A DNA stretch of 62,077 nucleotides from contig JAZLLK010000046.1 in NCBI GenBank assembly GCA_045598105.1, forward strand, positions 1 to 62,077, read 5' to 3'. This document shows, piece after piece, positions 52,096-60,412 of this stretch. Numbering within the stretch: position 1 is the first letter of the stretch; the number at the start of each line of letters is the position of its first letter. The DNA is from UBA1205 sp045598105 (GTDB lineage: Bacteria > Bacteroidota > Bacteroidia > Bacteroidales > WCHB1-69). The position numbers and the translations under genes are program-made. Below the pieces are notes generated by a model, which had not been told where the DNA came from, did no database searches, and worked only from the letters and a program-made list of their open reading frames with translations.

Positions 52096-55000
52096 ATGTC
52101 AAATACAGAACGAACCAAAGTGCATGCTCACAGTCAAAAATCGGCTGCCGGCAGTAGGGGGCAATCGTTTGATAAAAAAACTATGTCAAAATCTACCCAT
52201 ACCTTATCCAAAAAGAAAAAGAAAAAATCCGGTGGAAAATCGGGTGGAAATGCTCATATATCGGCTCACATTAAGGATTTTTTGGCAGGGGAGAAGTTTA
52301 AGGTGATATGCGGTTTTGTGTTATTGGCCTTTACCTTGTTTCTACTGGTGTCATTTTGTTCTTTTTTAGGCACCCATGATGCAGATGACGGATTGTACAG
52401 TCCTAATATGTTGGCTGCTTTTTCCAAGGGCGGTGCCGCCCAAAACATGTTGGGAATAGTGGGTATGTATTTTTCGTTTTTGTTTATTAAATCGGGGTTT
52501 GGTATAGCGTCATTTGGTTTTATATTCCTATTTGCATTATGCGGCATACGCATGATAATAGGTAGGGATGTGCTTCCTTTTTGGAAAACGGTAATATATA
52601 CCTTAGCCATTATTTTGGCCGTAAGTGCCATACTGTCGTCGCCTTGTGTGTTCAATGCCAAATTGGCCGAAACATGGTGGCAGGGTGGAGAAGTATGTCA
52701 GGATGTGCTGGCATTATTGGCCACCAAGGTGGGCAAGGTGGGCATGCTTATGATAGTGTTGCTATATGTGATAATAGTGGTGGTGTTATTGGGCGGGTGG
52801 ACGCTGGTGAAGAATATGTCGGCTGCCCGCAAAGAGGCTGCTGCCACAAAAGCCAGTGACCGACATGACAATGCCGTAGATGAAAAGAGTGCTTCACAGC
52901 TGCAGCGGCTTATAGAGGCTTCACAGCATAAGCAGCCTGAGTTAGAGGATAAGGCACTGCCTGTTGCTACCGAAAGTGCTGCTACCGAAGAGAATTTGTT
53001 GCAGGAAGAGGAAAAAATATCGGCTTGGGAACGTATAAAAATATGGCGTGCCGCCAAAAAAGAGGAGCGTGCTGCCCGTAAGGCTGCACAGGCCGCCGCA
53101 CTGGCACAAGTTGAAGCGAAAGCACAAGCCGAAAATGTTACCTACAATAATGCTACCACTTCCACCACCGCAGTAGAGGACGGTAACTATGAGTCGGCTA
53201 CATCCATACTTGAAAAGGAAAACGCTACATTTGCCGTTACGGAAGTAACGGTATTGCAGCCTGCTGAAGAAAAGCCGGCTGATGACATTTTATCAAATGA
53301 TGATGTAGCTGTAGCAGAAGCGGAAACGGAAGGTGCAAAAACGGAAGAGGATGTAGAAGAAGAGGATGAAACAATAGAAAAAATAGCTGATATAGCCACT
53401 CAGGAGGTGTCAAAGGTGAGCACTCACACTGACGAGAGCGGATTTGTGGTTACCACCATGGATACGTCCAAGCCGTCGGCAGCGAATGACCCATTGGGGA
53501 ATGAGCCTGTTTCCGACGATATCTTTGACATTACCGATACCGGAGAAATGACGCCCGAGAAGCTCTTGGCCAAATACGGTCCTTATGACCCGCATTTGGA
53601 CCTGGCACAATATCAGTTGCCCGGTACTGATTTGCTGGAAAACTATGCCAATGCTGTGCGTACGCCCGAGCAAAAGGCGGTGGAAATAGCCGAGAACAAG
53701 GCCCGCATACGCCAAACGCTGGAAAACTATAAAATAGAAATAGAAAGTATAAGCGCCGTGGAGGGTCCTACCGTAACCCTATACGAAATTAAGCCCGCCC
53801 CCGGCGTGCGTATAGCCCGCATTAAAGGACTTACCGATGATATAGCCATGAGCTTGTCTGCTAAGGGAATACGTATTATAGCTCCTATTCCCGGTCGCGG
53901 TACGGTGGGTATAGAGGTTGCCAATGCCAATCCTCAGGTGGTGCCCATGAAGGCCTGTTTGGAGGCTCCCGCCTTTAAGGATTCCGGTAAAATGGCCCTG
54001 CCTGTAGCCATAGGAAAAACCATATCCGATGAGGTATATGTATTCGACTTAGCCAAAATGCCTCACGTGCTTATGGCAGGCGCTACCGGTCAGGGTAAGT
54101 CGGTGGGGCTGAACGCCGTATTGGCCTCACTGCTGTATAAAAAGCATCCGTCGGAACTTAAGTTTGTACTGGTTGACCCCAAAAAGGTGGAACTTACCCT
54201 GTATTCCAAAATAGAACGTCATTATTTGGCTAAATTGCCGGATTCGGAAGAGGCCATTATTACCGATACCAAGAAGGTGGTAAAAACGCTTAACTCCCTA
54301 TGTAATGAAATGGATATGCGTTACGCCCTGCTTAAAGACGCTCAATGCCGCAATATAATAGAGTATAACGAAAAATTCAAATCCCGCCGCCTTAATCCCG
54401 AAAAAGGGCACCGATTTTTACCTTATATAGTGTTGGTATTTGATGAATTTGCCGACTGTATAATGACGGCCGGCCGTGAGGTGGAAACACCCATAGCCCG
54501 TTTAGCACAGCTTGCCCGTGCCATAGGCATACACGTGATTATAGCTACCCAGCGTCCTTCGGTGAATGTAATTACGGGTCTTATTAAGGCCAATTTCCCC
54601 GCACGTATATCCTTTAAGGTGGCCTCTAAAATAGACTCTCGTACCATATTGGATGAAGGCGGTGCCGAAAACCTTATAGGCAGAGGCGATATGCTTATAT
54701 CGGCCAATAGCGAGGTGGTGCGTATTCAATGTGCCCTTATAGATACCCCTGAAATAACCCGTATATGTGATTTTATAGGTGAGCAACGAGGCTATACCAC
54801 TGCACTTTATTTGCCGGAAGTGCCTGACGCTGACGGCGAAGAACCGGCACAAACTGCCGACGACAGTGAATTTGACCCCGCCTTTGCCGAGGCTGCCCGT
54901 GAAGTGGTGCTTAAGCAACAGGGGTCTACCTCATTTTTGCAGCGTAAGCTCAGCATAGGCTTTAATAGAGCCGGCCGTATTATGGACCAGCTGGAACGTG

Positions 55001-55098
55001 AGGGCATAGTGGGACCGTCAATAGGAAGCAAGCCCAGAAGCGTGCTCATTAAGGATGTAATGATGCTGGAAGATGTGCTAAAAAGTAAAAATTTGTAA
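52096..55098 (+). CDS. ftsK: DNA translocase FtsK/SpoIIIE
   Basis: FtsK pumps chromosome ends through the closing septum and helps resolve dimers. The 1000-residue protein starts with a basic Ser/Lys-rich tail, then about four membrane helices (residues about 75-240), a long Ala/Glu-rich linker (about 245-480), and the motor. Walker A is GATGQGKSVGLN near residue 661, and Walker B is YIVLVFDEFADC near 780. The last about 70 residues (FLQRKLSIGFNRAGRIMDQLE) form the winged-helix gamma domain that reads polar DNA motifs. lolA follows 75 bases later, as in many bacteria. Confidence 0.97.
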   Translation: MSNTERTKVHAHSQKSAAGSRGQSFDKKTMSKSTHTLSKKKKKKSGGKSGGNAHISAHIKDFLAGEKFKVICGFVLLAFTLFLLVSFCSFLGTHDADDGLYSPNMLAAFSKGGAAQNMLGIVGMYFSFLFIKSGFGIASFGFIFLFALCGIRMIIGRDVLPFWKTVIYTLAIILAVSAILSSPCVFNAKLAETWWQGGEVCQDVLALLATKVGKVGMLMIVLLYVIIVVVLLGGWTLVKNMSAARKEAAATKASDRHDNAVDEKSASQLQRLIEASQHKQPELEDKALPVATESAATEENLLQEEEKISAWERIKIWRAAKKEERAARKAAQAAALAQVEAKAQAENVTYNNATTSTTAVEDGNYESATSILEKENATFAVTEVTVLQPAEEKPADDILSNDDVAVAEAETEGAKTEEDVEEEDETIEKIADIATQEVSKVSTHTDESGFVVTTMDTSKPSAANDPLGNEPVSDDIFDITDTGEMTPEKLLAKYGPYDPHLDLAQYQLPGTDLLENYANAVRTPEQKAVEIAENKARIRQTLENYKIEIESISAVEGPTVTLYEIKPAPGVRIARIKGLTDDIAMSLSAKGIRIIAPIPGRGTVGIEVANANPQVVPMKACLEAPAFKDSGKMALPVAIGKTISDEVYVFDLAKMPHVLMAGATGQGKSVGLNAVLASLLYKKHPSELKFVLVDPKKVELTLYSKIERHYLAKLPDSEEAIITDTKKVVKTLNSLCNEMDMRYALLKDAQCRNIIEYNEKFKSRRLNPEKGHRFLPYIVLVFDEFADCIMTAGREVETPIARLAQLARAIGIHVIIATQRPSVNVITGLIKANFPARISFKVASKIDSRTILDEGGAENLIGRGDMLISANSEVVRIQCALIDTPEITRICDFIGEQRGYTTALYLPEVPDADGEEPAQTADDSEFDPAFAEAAREVVLKQQGSTSFLQRKLSIGFNRAGRIMDQLEREGIVGPSIGSKPRSVLIKDVMMLEDVLKSKNL

Positions 55099-55161
55099 AA
55101 AAAATGCCTCAGACATGCAGTTTGGCTTGATTTTTTATATGATATAATATAAAATAAAAAA

Positions 55162-55168
55162 AAGGAGG
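55162..55168 (+). promoter_or_regulatory. Strong Shine-Dalgarno of lolA
   Basis: AAGGAGG, 5 bases before ATG 55174. Most genes in this window have no such motif, in line with weak use of Shine-Dalgarno sequences in Bacteroidota. Confidence 0.7.
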
Positions 55169-55173
55169 ATACC

Positions 55174-55854
55174 ATGAAAAAGTTAATTTGTGTGGTGTTA
55201 ATACTATGGCTTACAGGTAGTATGTGTGCTCAAAGCAGCAAAACTGCTGCCGCTAAAACTCAAACCAATAAATATGTGGACCAAACTTCGGTGGATATAT
55301 TAGATGCCATATATAAAAAGATGGTAGCTTATTCCAATGTGTATGTGCAGTTTACCTTCCGTACCGAAAAAGGAGGTACCACCTTGGATGAAATGAAGGG
55401 TAACATAAGTGTAAAAGGTAACCAATACAAGCTTATTACCAAAGAGCAGCAGGTGTATTGTGATGCACACAATGTATGGAACTATATGCCGGAACAAAAA
55501 GAGGTGAGCATTTCACCTTACGACAGTACCGATACCGAACAACTCAACCCCTTGCAAATGGTGAAGGATTATAAGAAAAACTACAGGTCTACTTTCATAC
55601 GTGATGAAAACCGCCGCGGCGTGTGGGTGCAAATAATAGACCTTATACCCAAAAAAGCGTCGTCGGTAGCCAAGGTAAGGCTTGTAAGTGACAAGGCCAA
55701 AAAGCAAATAGTGAATGTGGTAGTGTATGAAAAAGATGGTACCATGTATAATTATATAGTAGATAAGTTTTTGGTAAACCAGTCCTTGCCCGCCAATGCT
55801 TTTACCTTTAATATTGCCAATTATCCCGGTGTGGATGTAATAGATATGCGATAA
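55174..55854 (+). CDS. lolA: Outer-membrane lipoprotein carrier LolA
   Basis: LolA ferries lipoproteins through the periplasm. The 226-residue protein has a signal peptide ending MCAQ, then a helix (VDILDAIYKKMVAYSNVYVQF), followed by the strands of the half-open barrel (GNISVKGNQYKLITKEQQVYCDAHNVWNYMPEQKEV). NPLQMVKDYKKNY and DKFLVNQSLPANAFTFN are also typical of LolA in Bacteroidota. It follows ftsK and abuts tamL (TAAATG), consistent with an envelope biogenesis operon. Confidence 0.9.
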   Translation: MKKLICVVLILWLTGSMCAQSSKTAAAKTQTNKYVDQTSVDILDAIYKKMVAYSNVYVQFTFRTEKGGTTLDEMKGNISVKGNQYKLITKEQQVYCDAHNVWNYMPEQKEVSISPYDSTDTEQLNPLQMVKDYKKNYRSTFIRDENRRGVWVQIIDLIPKKASSVAKVRLVSDKAKKQIVNVVVYEKDGTMYNYIVDKFLVNQSLPANAFTFNIANYPGVDVIDMR

Positions 55855-58353
55855 ATGAACAGCCGCTATACACACTTATGCTTCAGCCATATAGGATCGC
55901 ACCTGCCGGTGTGGCTGCTATTGGCGTGTGTATTGGTGGCCTGTGCTCCCGATAAATATTTGCATGAAGGGGAGTATTTGCTGGTGAAGAACAAGGTAAA
56001 CGTGGATAAAAAGAAAAGCGTGGACGTATCGGGTGATTTGGTATATGCCGTACGGCCTAAAACCAACAAACGTACCTTTGGTCTTTTTTTATGGAAAGTA
56101 GGCATATACCAATATATGCAGGGGCGAGAGGATAGTTATAAGGAACTTAAGCCCTGGATGAAACAGGCCAGAAGCAGCGTGGGTAAATATCCCGTATTGC
56201 TGGATACCGCTACCAACGACTTTCATCGTAACCGCCTGTCGACATTGAGAAAATGGGTGCAAAATAATTTTGGCGAAGAGCCTGTATTACTTGATACCAC
56301 CATGATAGCCTATTCTGTGGCACAGGTGAAACTTATGATGTTCAATAACGGCTACTTTAATGTGGAAGCCGATAGCCGTATAAAATACAATGGCAGGCGT
56401 GCCACCGTAATATATGATGTTACGGCAGGGGAGCCTTATACCATTAATGCCATAGAATATGATATAAAAGACAGCACTATACGTCGCCTGGTAATGAGCG
56501 ATACCACCCGTAGGGTGATACAGCCTAAAGATAAGTTTTCCACCGACAGGCTCACCGACGAGCAGGAACGCATAGCTACCCGTATGCAAAACAGAGGCTA
56601 TTTCTATTTTTCTAAAAACTATGTGCATTATTTGGTAGATACCAACCTGAATAACCAAACCCTCAATGTGAAGGTGGTAATAGATAACCCTACCTATCAG
56701 GTGGATGATTCCACTTTTGTGGAGGGTAAACACAGATTGTTCCGCATTAACTCGGTGAACGTAATGAGTAATTTTTCGTCTATGGACGAAAATGATAACA
56801 CGCCTATAGAAACCTTGCAATATACCGAGGTGGTAAAACAAAAAGATACCAATACCTACACCATATATTATAGGCAAAAACAGAACTTTTTGCCCAAAAC
56901 ACTGGTGTATCCCCTGTATATGCGTGAGGGCAGGCTCTATTCGGCCCTGGCCTCACAAAATACCTACGACCGCTATGCCGACATGCAGAACTTTGATTTT
57001 ATAAAAGTATCCTATGCCGAAACCCCCGAAAGTATGCTCAATTACAACAGCGACACCGGCACCCTTGACTGCCGCATACAGCTGTCGGAAATGAAAAAAC
57101 GTAACATAGGTATAGACCTTCTGCTTAAAAATACGGGCTCACGCATAGGTTTTGGTGGTACTGTAACCTATAAAAACCGCAACCTGTTCAAAGGGGCCGA
57201 AATATTAACCTTTGCCGTAAAATATACCCATGAACTGCAGCATGACAGCTTGGGAACCCGCTTTCAAAACTTTGAATTAGGCGGCACCTTGGGCTTGGAA
57301 GTACCCCGATTTTTATTCCCCATAAAGCAGCAAAATATATCCAAATCCTTCCGCCCGCGAACCTCTATACAGCTCACGGCCAATTATATGCGGCAGGATT
57401 TATACGACAGATTCCTCTCTAACATATCATTTGCCTACAGGTGGACACGCCGTTTGAGAAGTAATGTGGCCATACGTACCGAACACGTGGTAACGGTAAT
57501 GGACCTGAGTATTATAAAAATGTACAATGATGATGGATTGGAAGAGGCTATATCAAGGTATCATTTTAAACGTCGTATTATAGAAAAATACCGTGACCAC
57601 TTTATATTGGGCAGTAATTACGGCTTCACCATGTATGATGCCAATAAGTTTGTATTCAAGCTGAATGTGGAATGGTTTGGCAATGTACTATATGGCATAA
57701 TGAAGGCTGTGGATATAAAGGCTGAGCCCGCCAAAAACGAATACGGTCAATATACTATATGGAAAATTCCTTTTGCCGAAGGATTGGACGTAGATGTCGA
57801 CGTGGTGTATAACATAGTGAAAACCAAAACGCAAAATTTGGTGATGCATGCCAATGTGGGGTTGGGAACGCCCGTGCTCAATTCCACCTCACTGCCTTAT
57901 GAACACAGTTTTTATTTGGGCGGGTCTAATTCTATGCGAGGCTGGCGACTGCGTACCTTGGGCCCCGGCGGTTACAGCGATACTTCAGCTTCGGCTATAG
58001 AGAGCGTGGGCGATATTAAGCTGGAACTTAATTTGGAGTACCGATTTAAAATATATAAGGTATTCCATGCAGCCCTGTTTGTGGATGCGGGTAACGTGTG
58101 GATGTTGAGAGAGCAAAAAGACTTTCCTAAAGGCAATTTTGCTTTTAACAGGTCCTATAAGGAAATAGCCATGGATGCAGGTATAGGTCTTAGATTGGAC
58201 CTGTCCTTTTTTGTGCTCCGACTCGACTATGCCATTAAAATACATAACCCCGCCTGTGAAGGCCGTGCCGCATGGCAACACTTCAACTGGGACAGCTATA
58301 ATGCCTATAAGAACGACCGTTCCATAGTGTTTGGAATAGGATACCCGTTCTAA
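55855..58353 (+). CDS. tamL: TamL, lipidated TamA/BamA-family outer-membrane assembly protein
   Basis: 832 residues. The lipobox is LVACAP (Cys about 30), unlike proteobacterial TamA, which marks the TamL form of Bacteroidota. Residues about 35-420 hold POTRA domains (KLMMFNNGYFNVEADSRI, RGYFYFSKNYVHYLVDTNL). The barrel (about 430-832) has GGSNSMRGWRLRTLGPGG, the loop-6 R-G motif that plugs BamA-type barrels, and the final strand IVFGIGYPF. It is thought to act with TamB in envelope transport. tamB is not in view here. The gene starts directly after the lolA stop. Confidence 0.92.
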   Translation: MNSRYTHLCFSHIGSHLPVWLLLACVLVACAPDKYLHEGEYLLVKNKVNVDKKKSVDVSGDLVYAVRPKTNKRTFGLFLWKVGIYQYMQGREDSYKELKPWMKQARSSVGKYPVLLDTATNDFHRNRLSTLRKWVQNNFGEEPVLLDTTMIAYSVAQVKLMMFNNGYFNVEADSRIKYNGRRATVIYDVTAGEPYTINAIEYDIKDSTIRRLVMSDTTRRVIQPKDKFSTDRLTDEQERIATRMQNRGYFYFSKNYVHYLVDTNLNNQTLNVKVVIDNPTYQVDDSTFVEGKHRLFRINSVNVMSNFSSMDENDNTPIETLQYTEVVKQKDTNTYTIYYRQKQNFLPKTLVYPLYMREGRLYSALASQNTYDRYADMQNFDFIKVSYAETPESMLNYNSDTGTLDCRIQLSEMKKRNIGIDLLLKNTGSRIGFGGTVTYKNRNLFKGAEILTFAVKYTHELQHDSLGTRFQNFELGGTLGLEVPRFLFPIKQQNISKSFRPRTSIQLTANYMRQDLYDRFLSNISFAYRWTRRLRSNVAIRTEHVVTVMDLSIIKMYNDDGLEEAISRYHFKRRIIEKYRDHFILGSNYGFTMYDANKFVFKLNVEWFGNVLYGIMKAVDIKAEPAKNEYGQYTIWKIPFAEGLDVDVDVVYNIVKTKTQNLVMHANVGLGTPVLNSTSLPYEHSFYLGGSNSMRGWRLRTLGPGGYSDTSASAIESVGDIKLELNLEYRFKIYKVFHAALFVDAGNVWMLREQKDFPKGNFAFNRSYKEIAMDAGIGLRLDLSFFVLRLDYAIKIHNPACEGRAAWQHFNWDSYNAYKNDRSIVFGIGYPF

Positions 58354-58852
58354 TATACTGATAAAGTATAAATATGTGTATGTAAAAAAATTTTTTTTAA
58401 ATGTTAAATAGCGTAAAAAATAATATTATAAAAATCAACTATTTTAATGGTATATTTATGGTTTAATCTATTAATCAAAGAAATATCGCATACGTTTTTT
58501 CTCGTGTGTTATCTGTAAATCCGCTTAATAATCAATGGTAATAAGAGTATAGAAATAGTTTTCTCGCCCTTTAGGGCGTGTTTTTCTTTAATTTTATTTC
58601 TGCAACACCATTAAAAGGCGGTAATCCTGTTGGTATAGCAAGTGCGGGGAAATATTAAATAAAAGAAAAACAGGGAAGAGAGGCGTTGCTGCGTAATGGA
58701 AAGTCTGCTCAAAATGATAACTAAAATGAATAAAGCAAACCTGTTTAAGAAAAAAAATGTTATTTTTGCAAAATGAAACAGGTGAACCTTGAGTTGCCTA
58801 TATAGGCAGAATATAATAAGTAACAAAAAACAATATAAAACAATAATATAGC
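58354..58852. other. Intergenic stretch with terminator-like hairpin and a promoter
   Basis: This 499-base gap has a small hairpin, CGCCC-TTTA-GGGCG (58565-58578) followed by a T run, and TATTTTTG at 58761-58768, which fits the promoter of the following DUF4359-like gene. The first part is very A/T rich. The section 58610-58740 is less A/T rich and has no recognised gene or RNA; it could be the remnant of one. Confidence 0.5.
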
Positions 58853-59230
58853 ATGAAAAAATCACGCAGTATAAGGAAAACCATTTATATGGCCATAGTG
58901 GTAGTAGTGGTGGCAGCCATGGTAATTACCTGCCCTGATACGCAGGCACATAAGGAAGCGGTAAATAAAGAATTCCATAAGGCGGTAAACGCCAAAATGG
59001 ATCAGAATAATAATGATGATGAATCGATAGGGCAAGCCTTAGGCCGTTTGCTGGTAGGCAAGTTGGTGGATAAAGGTATAGACCAGGCCGTGGAAGTAAA
59101 TAATTATTTTGTCCTATCAATAGGACATTTACATTATAATAGTGAGGATAAGGTGTGTTCCATAGGTCTGCTCGGTCATGTGTTCACCACCTTTGATGAT
59201 GAGGATGTAACGGAGGCTATGGAAAATTAG
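58853..59230 (+). CDS. Small membrane-anchored protein, DUF4359-like (copy 1)
   Basis: 125 residues. The basic start MKKSRSIRKTIYMAIV is followed by a hydrophobic helix and CPDTQAHKEAVNKEFHKAV, matching the TNPS/CPDxxxY-type segment after the helix in DUF4359 proteins. The C-terminal part (NNYFVLSIGHLHYN...VCSIGLLGHVFTTFD) matches the beta core of that family. The middle is Asn/Asp-rich. The role is unknown. A paralogue follows 47 bases later. Confidence 0.8.
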   Translation: MKKSRSIRKTIYMAIVVVVVAAMVITCPDTQAHKEAVNKEFHKAVNAKMDQNNNDDESIGQALGRLLVGKLVDKGIDQAVEVNNYFVLSIGHLHYNSEDKVCSIGLLGHVFTTFDDEDVTEAMEN

Positions 59231-59277
59231 CCCTGTGCAGTAAATATGAGAAAAATGTGTATAATGCTAAATATAAT

Positions 59278-59631
59278 ATGAAAAAGTTTTGCAGGATAGC
59301 TGTATGTATAGTGGCAGGCATACTGGGTGTTATGTATGGAACCTGCCCTGATACCCGTGACCATAAAGCTGCCGTGAATGCCCAATTTTACGCAATAATG
59401 AGTAATCCCCAACCCGGAATGGGGTGCGTAAACGCCGATACTGCCATGCTTAACCGACTAATGGAAACCGGCATAGGTGACTACGTGCAGGTAAAAAACT
59501 ACGGAATCGTGTCCATAGGGCATTTGTACACGGCTTATGATGAGGAGAAATGTTCCGTAGGATTGTTCACACATGTATTTGTAACCATAGACAGGGAAGA
59601 TATTATGGAGGCTATATATGGAGATGATTAA
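59278..59631 (+). CDS. Small membrane-anchored protein, DUF4359-like (copy 2)
   Basis: 117 residues from ATG 59278 (MKKFCRIAVC); a frame to 59257 is open, but MKK followed by a hydrophobic stretch is the natural start. It shares with the preceding protein the CPDTRDHKAAVNAQF segment and the KNYGIVSIGHLYTAYDEEKCSVGLFTHVF core, so the two arose by tandem duplication. The linker between differs (it carries NPQPGMGCVN). Function unknown. Confidence 0.8.
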   Translation: MKKFCRIAVCIVAGILGVMYGTCPDTRDHKAAVNAQFYAIMSNPQPGMGCVNADTAMLNRLMETGIGDYVQVKNYGIVSIGHLYTAYDEEKCSVGLFTHVFVTIDREDIMEAIYGDD

Positions 59632-59804
59632 CGGCTTGTATCAGGTCGATAATTTACCATATATTTTATTATTAATAAAAAAAGTTGTAGCTGTGAAATG
59701 TGTCGGGCGGGCTTTGTTTTACAGTTTTTGGGTGGGTGGAGACATTGGAGTTCGGAAAAAAGAGTTTAACACTGCTATGAGGAAAAAATGTATTCCATGG
59801 TTGG

Positions 59805-59831
59805 TTTGTATAGAAAAAAGTGGTAATTTTG
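59805..59831 (+). promoter_or_regulatory. Probable promoter at the left edge of the scrambled defence locus
   Basis: TTTG (59805-59808), 15 bases, TAATTTTG (59824-59831), matching the Bacteroidota pattern, about 25 bases before the first small reading frame. Confidence 0.55.
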
Positions 59832-59855
59832 TAGGGTTGGAAAAAGAATGAGTAA

Positions 59856-59981
59856 ATGGCAAAGAAGTATACATTCATAAATTTGTTTGCAGAAAACAAG
59901 AAAGGAAAATTTAGAATAAACCAGACCGCAAAGAACATGACAGAATATTGGAACAATGGCCGAACCGACGTTTGTAAATAG
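59856..59981 (+). pseudogene. Truncated C5-cytosine methyltransferase start (copy A)
   Basis: A 41-codon frame begins MAKKYTFINLFA, like motif I of Dcm-type methyltransferases (usually FIDLFAGxGG), then reads ENKKGKFRINQ and ends in the DUF1016 start region. The motif I glycines are missing. Only the first 12 or so codons look like methyltransferase. See copy B at 61931. Confidence 0.65.
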
Positions 59982-59983
59982 AG
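59908..59983 (+). repeat. Direct repeat, copy A (76 bp)
   Basis: By hand alignment this 76-base segment matches 62002-62077 at 62 of 76 positions with no gaps. It covers the upstream region and first codons of a DUF1016-type gene. Confidence 0.9.
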
Positions 59984-60387
59984 ATGGAATGACAGCCGAT
60001 AAGGACTATGTGTCTTGGCTGTCGGATGTGAAGACACGCTTTCGCGCAGCGCAGACCAAAGCGATGGTGCGGGTCAATACCGCAATGCTCGAATTCTATT
60101 GGAGCATAGGCAGGGACCTGACTGAAATGCATCCGGAAGAGCATTGGGGCAAGGGCATAGTCAGGCAGTTCGCTTTGGATATGAGGAAGACCATTGAAGG
60201 CAACTGGAGCCGCAATATGCTTGATGACAACCTCCGGCACGACCTTTATTCGCGCTCGGCCAAAGCCATCACGAATTTAGCGTTGCTGCCTATCAGTTGC
60301 GGGAAGTGGTGGACAGGACGGTCAATGAACTTGAACAGCAAAAGAAAAACGAATTGCGGAACAAGGAATTGGAATGATTATGACTAA
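59956..60387 (+). pseudogene. Truncated, frame-disrupted DUF1016 (PDDEXK, YhcG-like) gene
   Basis: DUF1016 proteins are PDDEXK-type nucleases often found with restriction-modification genes. The frame from MAEPTFVNRDGM runs through YVSWLSDVKTRFRAAQTKAM and NTAMLEFYWSIGRDL, the N-terminal DUF1016 pattern, then jumps to NWSRNMLDDNLRHDLYSRSAKAITN, a segment normally much further on. After about residue 115 the frame reads unlike any protein (PISCGKWWTGRS), while another frame gives a plausible coding tail (EFSVAAYQLREVVDRTVNEL, then stop near 60377). It is therefore a composite with an internal deletion and a frame change. The PDDEXK catalytic core is absent. Confidence 0.7.
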
Positions 60388-60412
60388 AAAGAAACATACA
60401 TTCTAAAGAAAC

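Noticed and set aside
58611..58865. Minus-strand open frame in the gap before the DUF4359-like genes
   Set aside because: It is A/T-derived, hydrophobic by composition, overlaps the plus-strand promoter and the start of the next gene, and has no support.
59618..59851. Open frame after the second DUF4359-like gene
   Set aside because: It overlaps the end of that gene, includes the next promoter region and has no recognisable domain.
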